Shown piece by piece: positions 7,675-15,080 of a stretch of 15,080 bases of DNA (the stretch's first letter is position 1; the number at the start of each line of letters is the position of its first letter). The translations under genes and the position numbers were made by a program. Source of the DNA: Sphingomonadales bacterium. GTDB taxonomy: Bacteria; Pseudomonadota; Alphaproteobacteria; Sphingomonadales; Sphingomonadaceae. The stretch covers positions 1-15,080 of the forward strand of contig RDXA01000360.1 of assembly GCA_004292705.1 (NCBI GenBank), written 5' to 3'. The notes beneath the pieces were generated by a model, which saw only the letters and a list, made by a program, of their open reading frames with translations, searched no databases and was not told the DNA's origin.

Positions 7675-8334
7675 TCAGCGCAGCGTCAGCATCCCGCGCC
7701 GGCCAACCGCGATGAAGCTCGCCACCAGCACCAGCACATAGAACAGCGTCAATAGATCAATCGGTGCAGGGCCAGCGATATAGCCCAGATGGGCAAGCAT
7801 CGCCCATGTCCCCACCACAAGCAGCACAAGACCATAGGTGATCGCGCCAGCCTCGAGATTGGCCATGCGCATCAGCTCGTCACAGGCGCGATAGATCGGA
7901 ACCGAGAGGAGGCACCCGATCACCAGACCGCCCGCGCCGATCGCCAGCGCGATCCCGTGCGGCAGCGGGCCGTCCGGCGCGGCGAGTGCCAGCGCAAGCA
8001 GGCTCGCCCCCCACACCCCCATCGCTGTCCCCGAGAGGGTGAGGACCTGCTTCTGCTCGCGCAGTTCGTCAGCATCCTCGACATTCAGGAACCGGGCACC
8101 GAGCTGCGGGCTGGCTGTCCCAAGGGCGATGCTGGCTCCGATGACCACATAAAGGACCCCGACCAGCGCGGCGATGGTGCCAGATATGCCGAGCCCGCCC
8201 ACCGTCTCGCTATCGATGAAACGCAGCATTCCGGAGGCGGCAGCAAAGCCGACCACGCCGCCAATCAGCGCCGGGACCAGCACCTTGCGGACCCAGGGGG
8301 TCTTCGTCTCGGAGGACTCATCATGCGTCGTCAT
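7675..8334 (-). CDS. Uncharacterised six-helix membrane protein partnered with an XRE regulator (219 aa)
   Basis: I do not recognise a named family. After a polar N-terminus (MTTHDESSETKTPWVRK) six hydrophobic segments can be picked out: VLVPALIGGVVGFAAASGM, GTIAALVGVLYVVIGASIAL, LSGTAMGVWGASLLALALAA, IALAIGAGGLVIGCLLSV, ITYGLVLLVVGTWAML and LLTLFYVLVLVASFIAV. Between helices 2 and 3 is a charged loop (NVEDADELREQKQ), and after helix 4 a segment YRACDELMRMANLE. The ATG at 8334 overlaps the stop of the regulator gene as ATGA, indicating translational coupling; five in-frame codons upstream lie inside the regulator gene and are not used in this call. Pairs of a short XRE protein and a small membrane protein recur in bacteria, but their role is mostly unknown. 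I suggest an inner-membrane protein whose amount is set by the regulator; this is inference. Confidence 0.85.
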   Translation of the reverse strand: MTTHDESSETKTPWVRKVLVPALIGGVVGFAAASGMLRFIDSETVGGLGISGTIAALVGVLYVVIGASIALGTASPQLGARFLNVEDADELREQKQVLTLSGTAMGVWGASLLALALAAPDGPLPHGIALAIGAGGLVIGCLLSVPIYRACDELMRMANLEAGAITYGLVLLVVGTWAMLAHLGYIAGPAPIDLLTLFYVLVLVASFIAVGRRGMLTLR

Positions 8335-8537
8335 GCTTCGGGCTCCCACTGATCAATAAACAACTCGGGCACCGCCACCTCGAACAATCGCGCCATGCGC
8401 AGTGCGAGAGGGAGTGAGGGATCGTATCTGTTGGTCTCGACGGCGTTGACCGTCTGGCGCGACACGCCAAGCCTCCGCGCAAGTTCACCCTGGCTCCAGC
8501 CCTTTGCCTCGCGGTAGTGCTTGAGACGATTTTCCAC
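8331..8537 (-). CDS. Short XRE-family helix-turn-helix transcriptional regulator (68 aa)
   Basis: This is a minimal Cro/CI-type DNA-binding protein of the YozG-like class. The helix-turn-helix is at residues 15-37: SQGELARRLGVSRQTVNAVE then TNRYDPSL, typical of this subgroup, followed by helices ALRMARLFEVAVPELF. No ligand or oligomerisation domain is present. The start is GTG at 8537 because AGGA lies five bases upstream and the resulting N-terminus (ENRLKHYREAKGWSQ) aligns with the family; a TTG at 8555 would add six residues. It is the first gene of a two-gene unit and overlaps the membrane-protein gene by four bases. Palindromes at 8611-8656 lie upstream, so autoregulation is plausible but not shown. 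Confidence 0.92.
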   Translation of the reverse strand: MENRLKHYREAKGWSQGELARRLGVSRQTVNAVETNRYDPSLPLALRMARLFEVAVPELFIDQWEPEA

Positions 8538-8569
8538 GCGTATCCTGACCAACAAATTATTGACTTAAA

Positions 8570-8598
8570 ATGATAATCTTGTTCCGCTTGAACCGCAA
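8570..8598 (-). promoter_or_regulatory. Candidate promoter P2 of the XRE/membrane-protein unit
   Basis: On the - strand TTGCGG (8598-8593) and TATCAT (8575-8570) are separated by exactly 17 nt. The -10 matches five of six consensus bases. The predicted start near 8563 leaves a leader of about 26 nt before the GTG at 8537. The surrounding DNA is unusually AT-rich for this window. It is the better of two candidates by -10 match and leader length. Confidence 0.45.
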
Positions 8599-8610
8599 AT
8601 CGCCCGCTTT

Positions 8611-8656
8611 GTAAAGAGCTTTTTACAGACAAGAACTCTTGTCAGTCAAGAGTCTT
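8611..8656. promoter_or_regulatory. Cluster of three AAGA/TCTT palindromes, candidate operators
   Basis: Three dyad-symmetric sites occur in a row: GTAAAGAGCTTTTTAC (8611-8626, near-perfect with one G-T pair), GACAAGAACTCTTGTC (8628-8643, seven-base arms around two bases) and AAGAGTCTT (8648-8656). Their centres are about 17 bp apart (8618.5, 8635.5, 8652), roughly one and a half helical turns. They share an AAGA...TCTT/TTTT core. They lie between the divergent XRE unit and the lysozyme gene, so they could control either. The binder is unknown; the adjacent XRE protein is the simplest candidate. Confidence 0.45.
8622..8649 (-). promoter_or_regulatory. Candidate promoter P1 of the XRE/membrane-protein unit
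   Basis: On the - strand TTGACT (8649-8644) matches five of six -35 bases and is followed 16 nt later by TGTAAA (8627-8622), a four-of-six -10. The 16-nt spacer is exactly the palindrome at 8628-8643, the classical place for a repressor site. The predicted start near 8615 leaves a leader of about 78 nt. Confidence 0.35.
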
Positions 8657-8740
8657 TGCCACCCTGCAAGAAACAATTTTCCTACCCACCTGCAGCGTGC
8701 CTAATTGCCGGGCCTCACCTGCTTCAGGAGGCCCTTCGCC

Positions 8741-9295
8741 ATGCCCTTCATCCCGTCTACCGCGTTGCTTGCGTTGATGCGCAGGCTAGCCGCACTGCCA
8801 TCCGCTCCTTCTTCCAACACGCGCCAGATCGGCCCGGCCGGGATCGCGCTCGTCAAACGGTTCGAGGGCTGCGCGCGGCTGCGCACGGACGGGTTGATCG
8901 AGGCCTACCCAGACCCTGGCACCGGCGCTGAGCCGTGGACCATCGGCTGGGGTGCCACTGGCCGCGATTACTTCAGCGGCGGCATGATCGGCCCCGGCAC
9001 GCGCTGGACTCAAGCCCAGTGCGACACCCGCCTGGCCGCCGACCTCGCCCGCTACGCTGCCGAGGTCGCTGCTGCGCTCTGCTCGGCACCTACCACGCAA
9101 AACCAGTTCGATGCCATGGTCAGCTTCCACTACAACACCGGCGCGATTGCCCGCGCCACGCTGACGCAGAAACACATCGCGGGCGACAACGCGGGCGCTG
9201 CACGCGAATTTGCGCGCTGGAACCGCGCCGGCGGGCGCGTGATGAAAGGCCTCGTCCGGCGGCGCGCAGCCGAGGCAGAGTTGTATCTGGCTTGA
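8741..9295 (+). CDS. Lysozyme, glycoside hydrolase family 24 (184 aa)
   Basis: Lysozymes of this T4-like/endolysin family hydrolyse the MurNAc-GlcNAc bond of peptidoglycan. The ATG at 8741 has a perfect AGGAGG nine bases upstream; longer starts are rejected. The family core is clear: GIALVKRFEGC with the catalytic Glu42, then AYPDPGTG (Asp58), PWTIGWGATG (Thr67), and the C-terminal half NQFDAMVSFHYNTGAI ... LVRRRAAEAELYL. In T4 lysozyme the triad spacing is Glu11-Asp20-Thr26; here Glu42 to Asp58 is 16, because RLRTDGLIE is inserted before the YPD. Residues 1-29 contain only a weak hydrophobic stretch (STALLALM) with Arg14-Arg15, not a convincing signal peptide. No holin, spanin or other phage gene is adjacent. 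A weak promoter (TTGCCA 8656-8661, 17 nt, TTCCTA 8679-8684) precedes it. It may be a domesticated phage endolysin or a cell-wall remodelling enzyme. Confidence 0.92.
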   Translation: MPFIPSTALLALMRRLAALPSAPSSNTRQIGPAGIALVKRFEGCARLRTDGLIEAYPDPGTGAEPWTIGWGATGRDYFSGGMIGPGTRWTQAQCDTRLAADLARYAAEVAAALCSAPTTQNQFDAMVSFHYNTGAIARATLTQKHIAGDNAGAAREFARWNRAGGRVMKGLVRRRAAEAELYLA

Positions 9296-9310
9296 CCCGG
9301 ACAATGACCG

Positions 9311-9333
9311 GCGGGCGAGATCGTTACGCCCGC
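9311..9333. terminator. Weak hairpin between lysozyme and tamB
   Basis: GCGGGCG (9311-9317) pairs with CGCCCGC (9327-9333) around a 9-nt loop, 15 nt after the lysozyme stop, in the 105-nt gap 9296-9400 between convergent genes. There is no T-tract on either side, so this would be a poor intrinsic terminator. The rest of the gap shows nothing. Confidence 0.25.
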
Positions 9334-9400
9334 ACCGCCGTCGGCGCCCGGCCTTGCAGCGGTTGTGCGGTCGCTAGCCAGCGGAAGACTCGCCCAAGTC

Positions 9401-12400
9401 TCAATAATCCCGCCTGACCTGCACCAGCACCGAATCGCGCCCGATGGTCGAGACCGTGCCGAGCAGCGCCAGCCAACTGGTGATGCGGTATTCGACCTGC
9501 GTGGCGCTGTAACCGCGCCCGTCGGTGACCAGTTCGACATAGATGTCGCGGGTGATATTCTTGCCGATGGCGATGCCGGTGCCGCGCCCGATCAACGGAT
9601 CAGCACTGACGATGCGCAACTGATCGAGCCCGATCGAGCGGCGCAGCTCGCCGATCGGGTCCAGTCCGCCGCCCCCGCCTTGCAGCGCCGCGAGGGCCGC
9701 CGCCAACTGCACCGCATCGGTTGCTGAAAGCGATGTCACCGATCCGCCGAACAGCAGCCGGGCGAGAATCTCCTCCTCGGGCAGGGCCGGATCGCTCGAA
9801 AAGGCGATGGCCGGCGACATGGCATTGCCGGTGATCGCGATATCGACATTGGTGCCATTTCTGGAGGTCTCAGCCAACACTTCAAGCCGCGGATTGATCG
9901 GCTCGTTCACGTCGAACAGAATGCGTCCGCGGGTCAGCTCGAAGCGGGTGCCTGCGAAGGTATAGTCCCCGCGCACCAGCCGGGCGGTGCCACCGATTCG
10001 CGGATCACTCACCGTGCCGCGCAGCGCAATGTCGATCCCCCATTCGCTTTCCAGTCCCAGCCCTTCGACCACAACCCGCCCCGGGGCCGCCGCATTCACC
10101 AGATAGCGCCATGCCGTATCGCGGGCCGAAGCCTGCATGCGGCTACGCCCGTCCTCGCCATTGATCTCGCGCGTGGCGATGCGCGGCAGTGCCACGTCTT
10201 CGGCGGCGGCCCCCAGCACCCAGCGCGCGCGATCCAGTTGCACGCGTCCGGCGATTGTGCCGCCAAGCCCGCTGGAAACGATCCGCAACGGCCCGGTGAT
10301 GGTTGCCTCCAGCCCGTTCGCATCGAGCAGCCGCGCGCCTTTGATCGCAGCGCGCAAATCAAGCGCAGGGCCGCGCGCGGCGCTCATCCGGGCAAGGTCG
10401 ATGGTGCCACTGCCGCTGACGGTGCCACCGCCTGGAGTTGCCCCGGCAAACCGCACCAGTTCGAGCCGCGATCCGGCAAAGCGCCCGCGCGCGGTAACGC
10501 CGGTAATGCGGGTGCCGGTGAGCCCGCTCTGCACGGTCAGATCATCCGTCGCCAGCGCGCCGGTGATGCGCGGGTCGGCGAGCGTGCCGGTTGCCCGCGC
10601 AGCGATCCGCACCGGGCCGGCAAGATCAAAGGCCTCGACCGCGGCGAGCCGCCACAGCGTCTCCGCTGCGCCATTGAAAGCGAGCCGCGCATCGAGCCGT
10701 CCGCGCATCAGCCGCTGGGTCAACGCGCCGGCGGGATCGAGACCCGTGATCCCGAACGACAAGTCGCCGCGCCGGTCGTCGCCCTCGAACAAACGGGCAG
10801 CCGCGGTCATGCGATCGGCAGCCAGATCGACCGCACCGAGCACATTGATGGGCTTGGAGGACAGCACGAGCCCGGCCCGGCTGAACCGGTCGATCCGTCC
10901 GCGAGCCCGTGCTGTTGGCGGGGCACGGCCGTCCTGCCGGTAGTCGATGACCCCGGTCAGCCGCCCGCCCAGCCCGAGGTCTGCGCCCGCCAGATCAAGG
11001 AGCCGCATTGGCATACGCGCCAGTTTGAGTTCCAGCGCGGTGGTCTCGCCTCCGAAGGTGCCCTCGGCAATGACAAAGCCCCCGCCAAAGCCCACCTGCG
11101 CGGCGGCAAGCCGCCATCCGGTGCCCTCTTCAATTGCGGTCAACACCGCGCGGCGCGGCATGGTGATCCGGGCATTGCCATATTGCCCGCGCGCGACCGC
11201 TGCGATCCGGTTGGGCGCGACATCAGCGTCGAAGTTCAGGGCAAAACGGTCGGCCCGCCGTCCAGAAACCGTGCCAGTCACCTTGCCGCTGCCATTGGTA
11301 ATTGCTGCCTTGGCGGTGAGGTTGGCGAGGCTGAGCCCGCCATATTCGAAACCCGCAGCGGTAATGTCTGCGTCCACGCTGGTATTGCCGTCGGCATAGC
11401 GACCGGTGGCAGCGATATCGGCGCGCGCGATACTGATCGGCGTGGCTCCGCCGAAACTGGCATTGCGTGCGGCAAGATCGACTGCAAAACCGATGGTGCT
11501 GGCCCCTTGCGGGCGGAAGGCGAGCGTGCCGTTCACCCCGCCACCAGCAAGCCGCAAATCGCCCGCTACGCCCGCCTCTTCCAGCACCACGCCGCCGGTG
11601 ATGATGGTACGATAGACCTCCAGCCGGTTGACCGCGATGCGGGTCGGCGCGTTCTCGGGCAGAAACAGCTCGAGTGTGCCTTCGAAGTCGCCGAGCAGCG
11701 ATCCGCCTTGGACGTCGAGCCCGAAGCCATCCCGGCTCGGCGCGAGCGCAATGCGCACATCCTTCAGCCCCGCCGCAGGGTAGGGATCAGCCAGCACCAG
11801 CACGGCGCGCGGGCCATCGGCAGCGATTTCGGCATCGAAGCGGAAGGGGCCATATTGCGCCTGCCGCCCACTACCTGCGAGCACAGTGCGGGTGACGCCG
11901 CCGCCGGTCACGACCTTGCTGTCGAGCCGCGCGGTCAGGCGCGGTGCGGTGATGGTGGTATTGCGCAGCACTATGGCCTGCCCGGCCCCCATGCCGAGTT
12001 CCCCCTTGAAGCGTACCTGCTCGCCGACAAGATTGACGACCGTGGCATTGCCGATGCGATTAAGTGTGCCGGCCAGATTGGCGCGCAGGCTCCAGGGCGC
12101 AGCCGGGCCGAAGGTAGCGAGGATCTTGGCATTGGCGGTGACCTCGCCCGCGCCGTCTAACTTGAAACGGCTGGCGGCAACCGGCCCGGCCACGGCATAG
12201 GCCCCGGTGCGGATGTCACCGCGCAGAGCCAGCGTCGCGTCGAGCCCGGGGAAGGTAATCTGAGCGCGGTCGGCGGCCAGCTTCTGGCGCGCAAAGTCAT
12301 AAGTGAGGAGGCCACTTGCCTTCCCCTTGACGAGCCGAGGATCGGCCTGCGGATTGCCGGTCGCCACCCGCTCGGCGGTGAGCGCGAGCGGGACGCTGAG

Positions 12401-13651
12401 CACCCCGCCCGCCAGCCGCGCACTGCCCGCCTGCGCGAGCCCGGTGGCGGTGACCCCGGCGACGGCAAGGCGTCGGACGCCGATCTCGTGCCGGATTCCG
12501 AGATCGTCGAAGGCACCTGCAAGACTGGCGACGAGCGTGCCACCCTCGATCCGCACAGGCTCGCCGAACAGGTCGGGATTGCGCAAGGTCAGCCGGATGC
12601 GCGCTCCATCGACGAGATTGTCGGCAAGGTCGGCAACGCCGCCCACACGCAGATCGAGCCCGGAGGAGACCGCCGCGGCCTGGCCTTCGATCACGCTATC
12701 GGCGAGCGTAAATCTGGCAGCGAGCGAAGTCGTCTCACCCAGCGCGCGGGACGTCAGCGAATCGCGGGAGAGGCCGGCGCGTAGCTGACCGAGCACCCCA
12801 TATCGCCCCGCGTCATTGGTGATGCGAAAGGCCGCAATCGGCTCGCCCGCCGCGCCAATCCGCCGTGCCACTGCCGCACCGCGCCAGCGCGCCCATGTGC
12901 CGTCGCCGACGATGCGCGCACCATAGCCCGCCTCCAGCCCCGCAAGGCCCGCCAGCACGCCATCTTTGGGGGCGAGGTAATCGCCCTCGATGTCAAAGCG
13001 ATCCCCATCAGGCTCGACATCAAGCATCAGCGCAACACGATCCTCCGCGCCGAGCCGCGCCTTGGCATCGATCAGGGCCCGGCCCTCACGGATATCGATC
13101 TTGGCGGTAAGGTTCGCCCGCTCGTTACGCGGCGTGGCGACGCCATTGGCGATAACGAGGTTCTCGATCCTGAGCTGGTCGATGCGAATGTCGAAATCGG
13201 GCAGGAGAGGCGCGTCAGGATCACCGGGGAGCAGTTCAGGCAGCCGCGTCAGCCGCCCGCGCCGCACCGTGACCTCGCGGATATCGAGCCCGCTCCACAA
13301 CCAATTGAGGGGCCGCCAGTCGAGCCGGACCTCGGGGACGGTCAGGAACGCCCCTTTCGGATCGCTCACCACCACGCGCCGCAGCACCGCCTGCCGGTAG
13401 ATGTCGCCCTCGATCCGGCCGACACTGATCCTCAGGCCCGAAGCGGGCGCGGCAGCCGCAATCCGATCGGCAATGAAGCGCTTGCCGATCGGGGTCGCAA
13501 AAAACAGCGCCGCAAGGAGAACCGGCGCCAGCACCACCGCCAGCGCCCAGCCCAGCCCTTTGCCCCAACGCCGCGCACGACCGCGCGGCGGTATGCGTTG
13601 GAGAGGGGACGGCATAGTGGTCCCGGCGAGGGTCTCCGCTTCCCCCACCAT
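9401..13651 (-). CDS. tamB: Translocation and assembly module protein TamB (1416 aa)
   Basis: TamB is a very long periplasm-spanning protein of the AsmA-like/bridge-like lipid-transfer superfamily. It is anchored in the inner membrane and contacts the Omp85 protein TamA; the family is linked to outer-membrane protein assembly and phospholipid transport. The N-terminus has a basic stretch (PPRGRARRWGKG) then one membrane helix (about 33-53, ALAVVLAPVLLAALFFATPI), followed by the typical GKRFIADRIAAA and RIEGDIY blocks. The body is a repetitive beta-strand pattern over about 1150 residues. The C-terminal DUF490/TamB domain is clear: ILARLLFGGSVTSLSATD, QLAAALAALQ, GKNITRDIYVELVTDG and a final VQVRRDY. 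The length fits the family. The ATG at 13651 shares one base with the tamA stop (TGATG), indicating coupled translation; an internal ATG at 13615 is a less likely start. No frameshift is seen. Confidence 0.95.
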   Translation of the reverse strand: MVGEAETLAGTTMPSPLQRIPPRGRARRWGKGLGWALAVVLAPVLLAALFFATPIGKRFIADRIAAAAPASGLRISVGRIEGDIYRQAVLRRVVVSDPKGAFLTVPEVRLDWRPLNWLWSGLDIREVTVRRGRLTRLPELLPGDPDAPLLPDFDIRIDQLRIENLVIANGVATPRNERANLTAKIDIREGRALIDAKARLGAEDRVALMLDVEPDGDRFDIEGDYLAPKDGVLAGLAGLEAGYGARIVGDGTWARWRGAAVARRIGAAGEPIAAFRITNDAGRYGVLGQLRAGLSRDSLTSRALGETTSLAARFTLADSVIEGQAAAVSSGLDLRVGGVADLADNLVDGARIRLTLRNPDLFGEPVRIEGGTLVASLAGAFDDLGIRHEIGVRRLAVAGVTATGLAQAGSARLAGGVLSVPLALTAERVATGNPQADPRLVKGKASGLLTYDFARQKLAADRAQITFPGLDATLALRGDIRTGAYAVAGPVAASRFKLDGAGEVTANAKILATFGPAAPWSLRANLAGTLNRIGNATVVNLVGEQVRFKGELGMGAGQAIVLRNTTITAPRLTARLDSKVVTGGGVTRTVLAGSGRQAQYGPFRFDAEIAADGPRAVLVLADPYPAAGLKDVRIALAPSRDGFGLDVQGGSLLGDFEGTLELFLPENAPTRIAVNRLEVYRTIITGGVVLEEAGVAGDLRLAGGGVNGTLAFRPQGASTIGFAVDLAARNASFGGATPISIARADIAATGRYADGNTSVDADITAAGFEYGGLSLANLTAKAAITNGSGKVTGTVSGRRADRFALNFDADVAPNRIAAVARGQYGNARITMPRRAVLTAIEEGTGWRLAAAQVGFGGGFVIAEGTFGGETTALELKLARMPMRLLDLAGADLGLGGRLTGVIDYRQDGRAPPTARARGRIDRFSRAGLVLSSKPINVLGAVDLAADRMTAAARLFEGDDRRGDLSFGITGLDPAGALTQRLMRGRLDARLAFNGAAETLWRLAAVEAFDLAGPVRIAARATGTLADPRITGALATDDLTVQSGLTGTRITGVTARGRFAGSRLELVRFAGATPGGGTVSGSGTIDLARMSAARGPALDLRAAIKGARLLDANGLEATITGPLRIVSSGLGGTIAGRVQLDRARWVLGAAAEDVALPRIATREINGEDGRSRMQASARDTAWRYLVNAAAPGRVVVEGLGLESEWGIDIALRGTVSDPRIGGTARLVRGDYTFAGTRFELTRGRILFDVNEPINPRLEVLAETSRNGTNVDIAITGNAMSPAIAFSSDPALPEEEILARLLFGGSVTSLSATDAVQLAAALAALQGGGGGLDPIGELRRSIGLDQLRIVSADPLIGRGTGIAIGKNITRDIYVELVTDGRGYSATQVEYRITSWLALLGTVSTIGRDSVLVQVRRDY

Positions 13652-15078
13652 CAGAACGCCTGCCCGAGACTGACATAGACCACCACCCGGCTATCGAACT
13701 GCGTCGGGTTGAGCGGGGTTGCCACGTCGACACGGATCGGCCCGAAGCTGGTCTTGTAACGCAGGCCCACGCCCGCGCCGAACTGGATAAAGCGGAAGTC
13801 GGGGGTCGATCCCAACCCGACCGAGCCGCCGTCGACAAAGGGCACCACCTCGACTGCGCCGCCCAGCAGCGGGGTCTCGATCCGCGCCTCCAGCGAGAAT
13901 TCCACCAGCGAAGCCCCGCCCACCGCCTCGCCGCGATCATTGCGCGGGCCTACACCCTGGAAGCCATAGCCGCGCACCGATCCGCCGCCGCCCGCATAAA
14001 GCCGCCGCGAGGGGGCGATCGTATCGCGGTCTGCGCCCTGGATCGTTGCTGCCCGCAGCCGTGCCGCCAAAACCGACGAGCCAACCTGATGGTAATAGCT
14101 CGCGTCAGCCTGAGCGCGCAGATAATAACTCTCGCGCCCTTCCGAACGCGAAGCTTCCGGTGCGAGGAAGAACGTTGCGCGATAGCCGGTTGACGGATCG
14201 AGCAGATCGTCGCTCGCATCCAGCGTGATGCTGCCGAATAGTCCGCCAATCAGATAGGTCTGGCGCGGCAGCGCGATCGTCGAACTGCGTGCCAGCCGGT
14301 TGCGCTCGTCGGTGTAGAGCAATTCGCCGCCCACCTGCCAGCTGACCGGCTTCTGGAACAGGATGTTCGACACCTTTTCGAAGGTCGTGCGCATCCCGAA
14401 CCCGCGCGAATCCACCGCCAGCGTGGTAATGTCGCTGGCAAAGAGGTCAGCGGTCAGCACCTGATCGCGCCCGAGAAAATTGTTACGCCTGATCCCTATG
14501 CTCGCCAGCGCCTCGCGGGTGCCGAAGATGCCGCGCAGCCGCAGGGCGCCCTCGGGCGGGAAGAGATTGCGGTGCTCCCAGCGCCCCTCAAGCTTGAAAC
14601 CGTCCTCGGTGCCATAACCGATAGCGCCTGCAATGGTGCGCACCGGCGCGCGCTCGAATGCGACATCGAGCGCGACTTCGCCGGGTGCGCCATCCTGCGG
14701 CGCGCGGGTTTCGCGCGGGGTCACAGTGACACTGGAAACGAGACCGGTGGCAATGATCGCGCGGCGCAGATCGGTTTCAAGGCTCTGCCGGAACACGTCG
14801 CCTTGATCGAACCGGGCAATGCGCGACAGGTGCCGGCCCGAAAGAAAGCGCGGATCGGTGCTGACCACTTCGCCGAAAACATACTTCCCGCCCGGTGCCA
14901 CATCGAGCGTCAGGTCGCCTTCCTGCCTGGCATGGTCGATCAGCAGCTGGGGTTCGGCCACTTCGGCAAAGGGATAACCGCTTTCACCCAGCGCGACGCG
15001 CAGTTCGATCTCCTGGCTGACAATGCGGTCGGCATAAAGCGGATCGCCCGGCTGGATACCGAAAGCGGCGATCAGTCG
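13651..15078 (-). CDS. tamA: Outer-membrane Omp85-family protein TamA, 3' part (5' end outside window)
   Basis: TamA is a 16-strand outer-membrane barrel with periplasmic POTRA domains and works with TamB. The reading frame is open to the right edge (first full codon at 15078-15076), so the signal peptide and first POTRA domains are missing. Visible parts are a POTRA region (to about 14720) containing GQPGDPLYAD-type and RFDQGDVFRQSLETDLRRA segments, then the barrel beginning near GAIGYGTEDGF. The family's VRGYGFQGVGPR motif, the VRGF/Y loop that folds into the barrel in Omp85 proteins, lies at about 13945-13985. The last strand FGPIRVDVATPLN is followed by VVVYVSLGQAF, ending in the C-terminal Phe recognised by the Bam machinery. 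A GTG at 14961 is an internal codon, not the start, because homologous POTRA sequence continues upstream of it. The stop overlaps the tamB start by one base. Confidence 0.94.
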   Translation of the reverse strand, partial: RLIAAFGIQPGDPLYADRIVSQEIELRVALGESGYPFAEVAEPQLLIDHARQEGDLTLDVAPGGKYVFGEVVSTDPRFLSGRHLSRIARFDQGDVFRQSLETDLRRAIIATGLVSSVTVTPRETRAPQDGAPGEVALDVAFERAPVRTIAGAIGYGTEDGFKLEGRWEHRNLFPPEGALRLRGIFGTREALASIGIRRNNFLGRDQVLTADLFASDITTLAVDSRGFGMRTTFEKVSNILFQKPVSWQVGGELLYTDERNRLARSSTIALPRQTYLIGGLFGSITLDASDDLLDPSTGYRATFFLAPEASRSEGRESYYLRAQADASYYHQVGSSVLAARLRAATIQGADRDTIAPSRRLYAGGGGSVRGYGFQGVGPRNDRGEAVGGASLVEFSLEARIETPLLGGAVEVVPFVDGGSVGLGSTPDFRFIQFGAGVGLRYKTSFGPIRVDVATPLNPTQFDSRVVVYVSLGQAF

Positions 15079-15080
15079 GC

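Noticed and set aside
8556..9300. Prophage remnant or lysis cassette suggested by the lysozyme and XRE genes
   Set aside because: There is no integrase, holin, spanin, structural gene or attachment repeat; the XRE protein pairs with a membrane protein on the opposite strand instead.
10238..12160. Open frame of 640 codons on the + strand opposite tamB
   Set aside because: It is antisense to a clear TamB gene; GC-rich DNA with strong third-position bias gives long open shadow frames. The translation is Arg/Gly/Pro/His-rich with no domain and no ribosome site.
1..15080. CRISPR arrays, tRNA/rRNA genes, insertion sequences, riboswitches
   Set aside because: No regularly spaced repeats, cloverleaf with CCA/T-loop signature, transposase or terminal inverted repeats, or recognisable riboswitch core were found on reading both strands.

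Overview
The window is high-GC DNA (roughly 63-65% by eye) from an alphaproteobacterium. Protein style (Ala/Gly/Arg-rich, short XRE regulators, an S1-type autotransporter, a TamA-TamB pair, many envelope genes) points to the Sphingomonadales, most likely the Erythrobacteraceae/Sphingomonadaceae. This placement is inference from protein flavour, not a database match. I see no rRNA, tRNA, CRISPR array, insertion sequence or integrase.

Layout from left to right. (1) 1-913, + strand: the 3' two-thirds of a type I glutamine synthetase gene (glnA). Its distal part carries an internal deletion of about 74 nt that shifts the reading frame, so the conserved C-terminus lies out of frame. (2) 941-970: a strong hairpin terminator shared with the convergent gene pair on the - strand. 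(3) 993-2709, - strand: two uncharacterised exported proteins whose genes overlap by 20 nt, first a 352-aa Tat-signal protein, then a 225-aa Sec-signal protein. (4) 2882-3841, + strand: a calcium/sodium antiporter of the YrbG/CaxA type, transcribed divergently. (5) 4023-7601, + strand: a 1192-aa autotransporter with a trypsin-like (S1) protease passenger, closed by a second shared terminator at 7622-7657. (6) 7675-8537, - strand: a two-gene module of a 68-aa XRE regulator and a 219-aa six-helix membrane protein, joined by an ATGA overlap and preceded by a cluster of AAGA/TCTT palindromes and promoter-like boxes. (7) 8741-9295, + strand: a small GH24 lysozyme. (8) 9401-15078, - strand: tamB and the 3' part of tamA, overlapping by one base (TGATG); tamA runs off the right edge.

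Apart from glnA, the genes are largely about the cell envelope: outer-membrane assembly (TamA/TamB), a secreted or surface protease that could be a TamAB client, a peptidoglycan hydrolase, an inner-membrane ion exchanger, a small regulated membrane protein and two exported proteins of unknown role. No gap between genes exceeds 300 bases.

I found no clear-cut new biological system. The items most worth a second look are the frameshifting deletion in glnA, the overlapping Tat/Sec-exported pair of unknown function, the palindrome array in front of the XRE/membrane-protein module, and the closeness of the autotransporter to tamAB.
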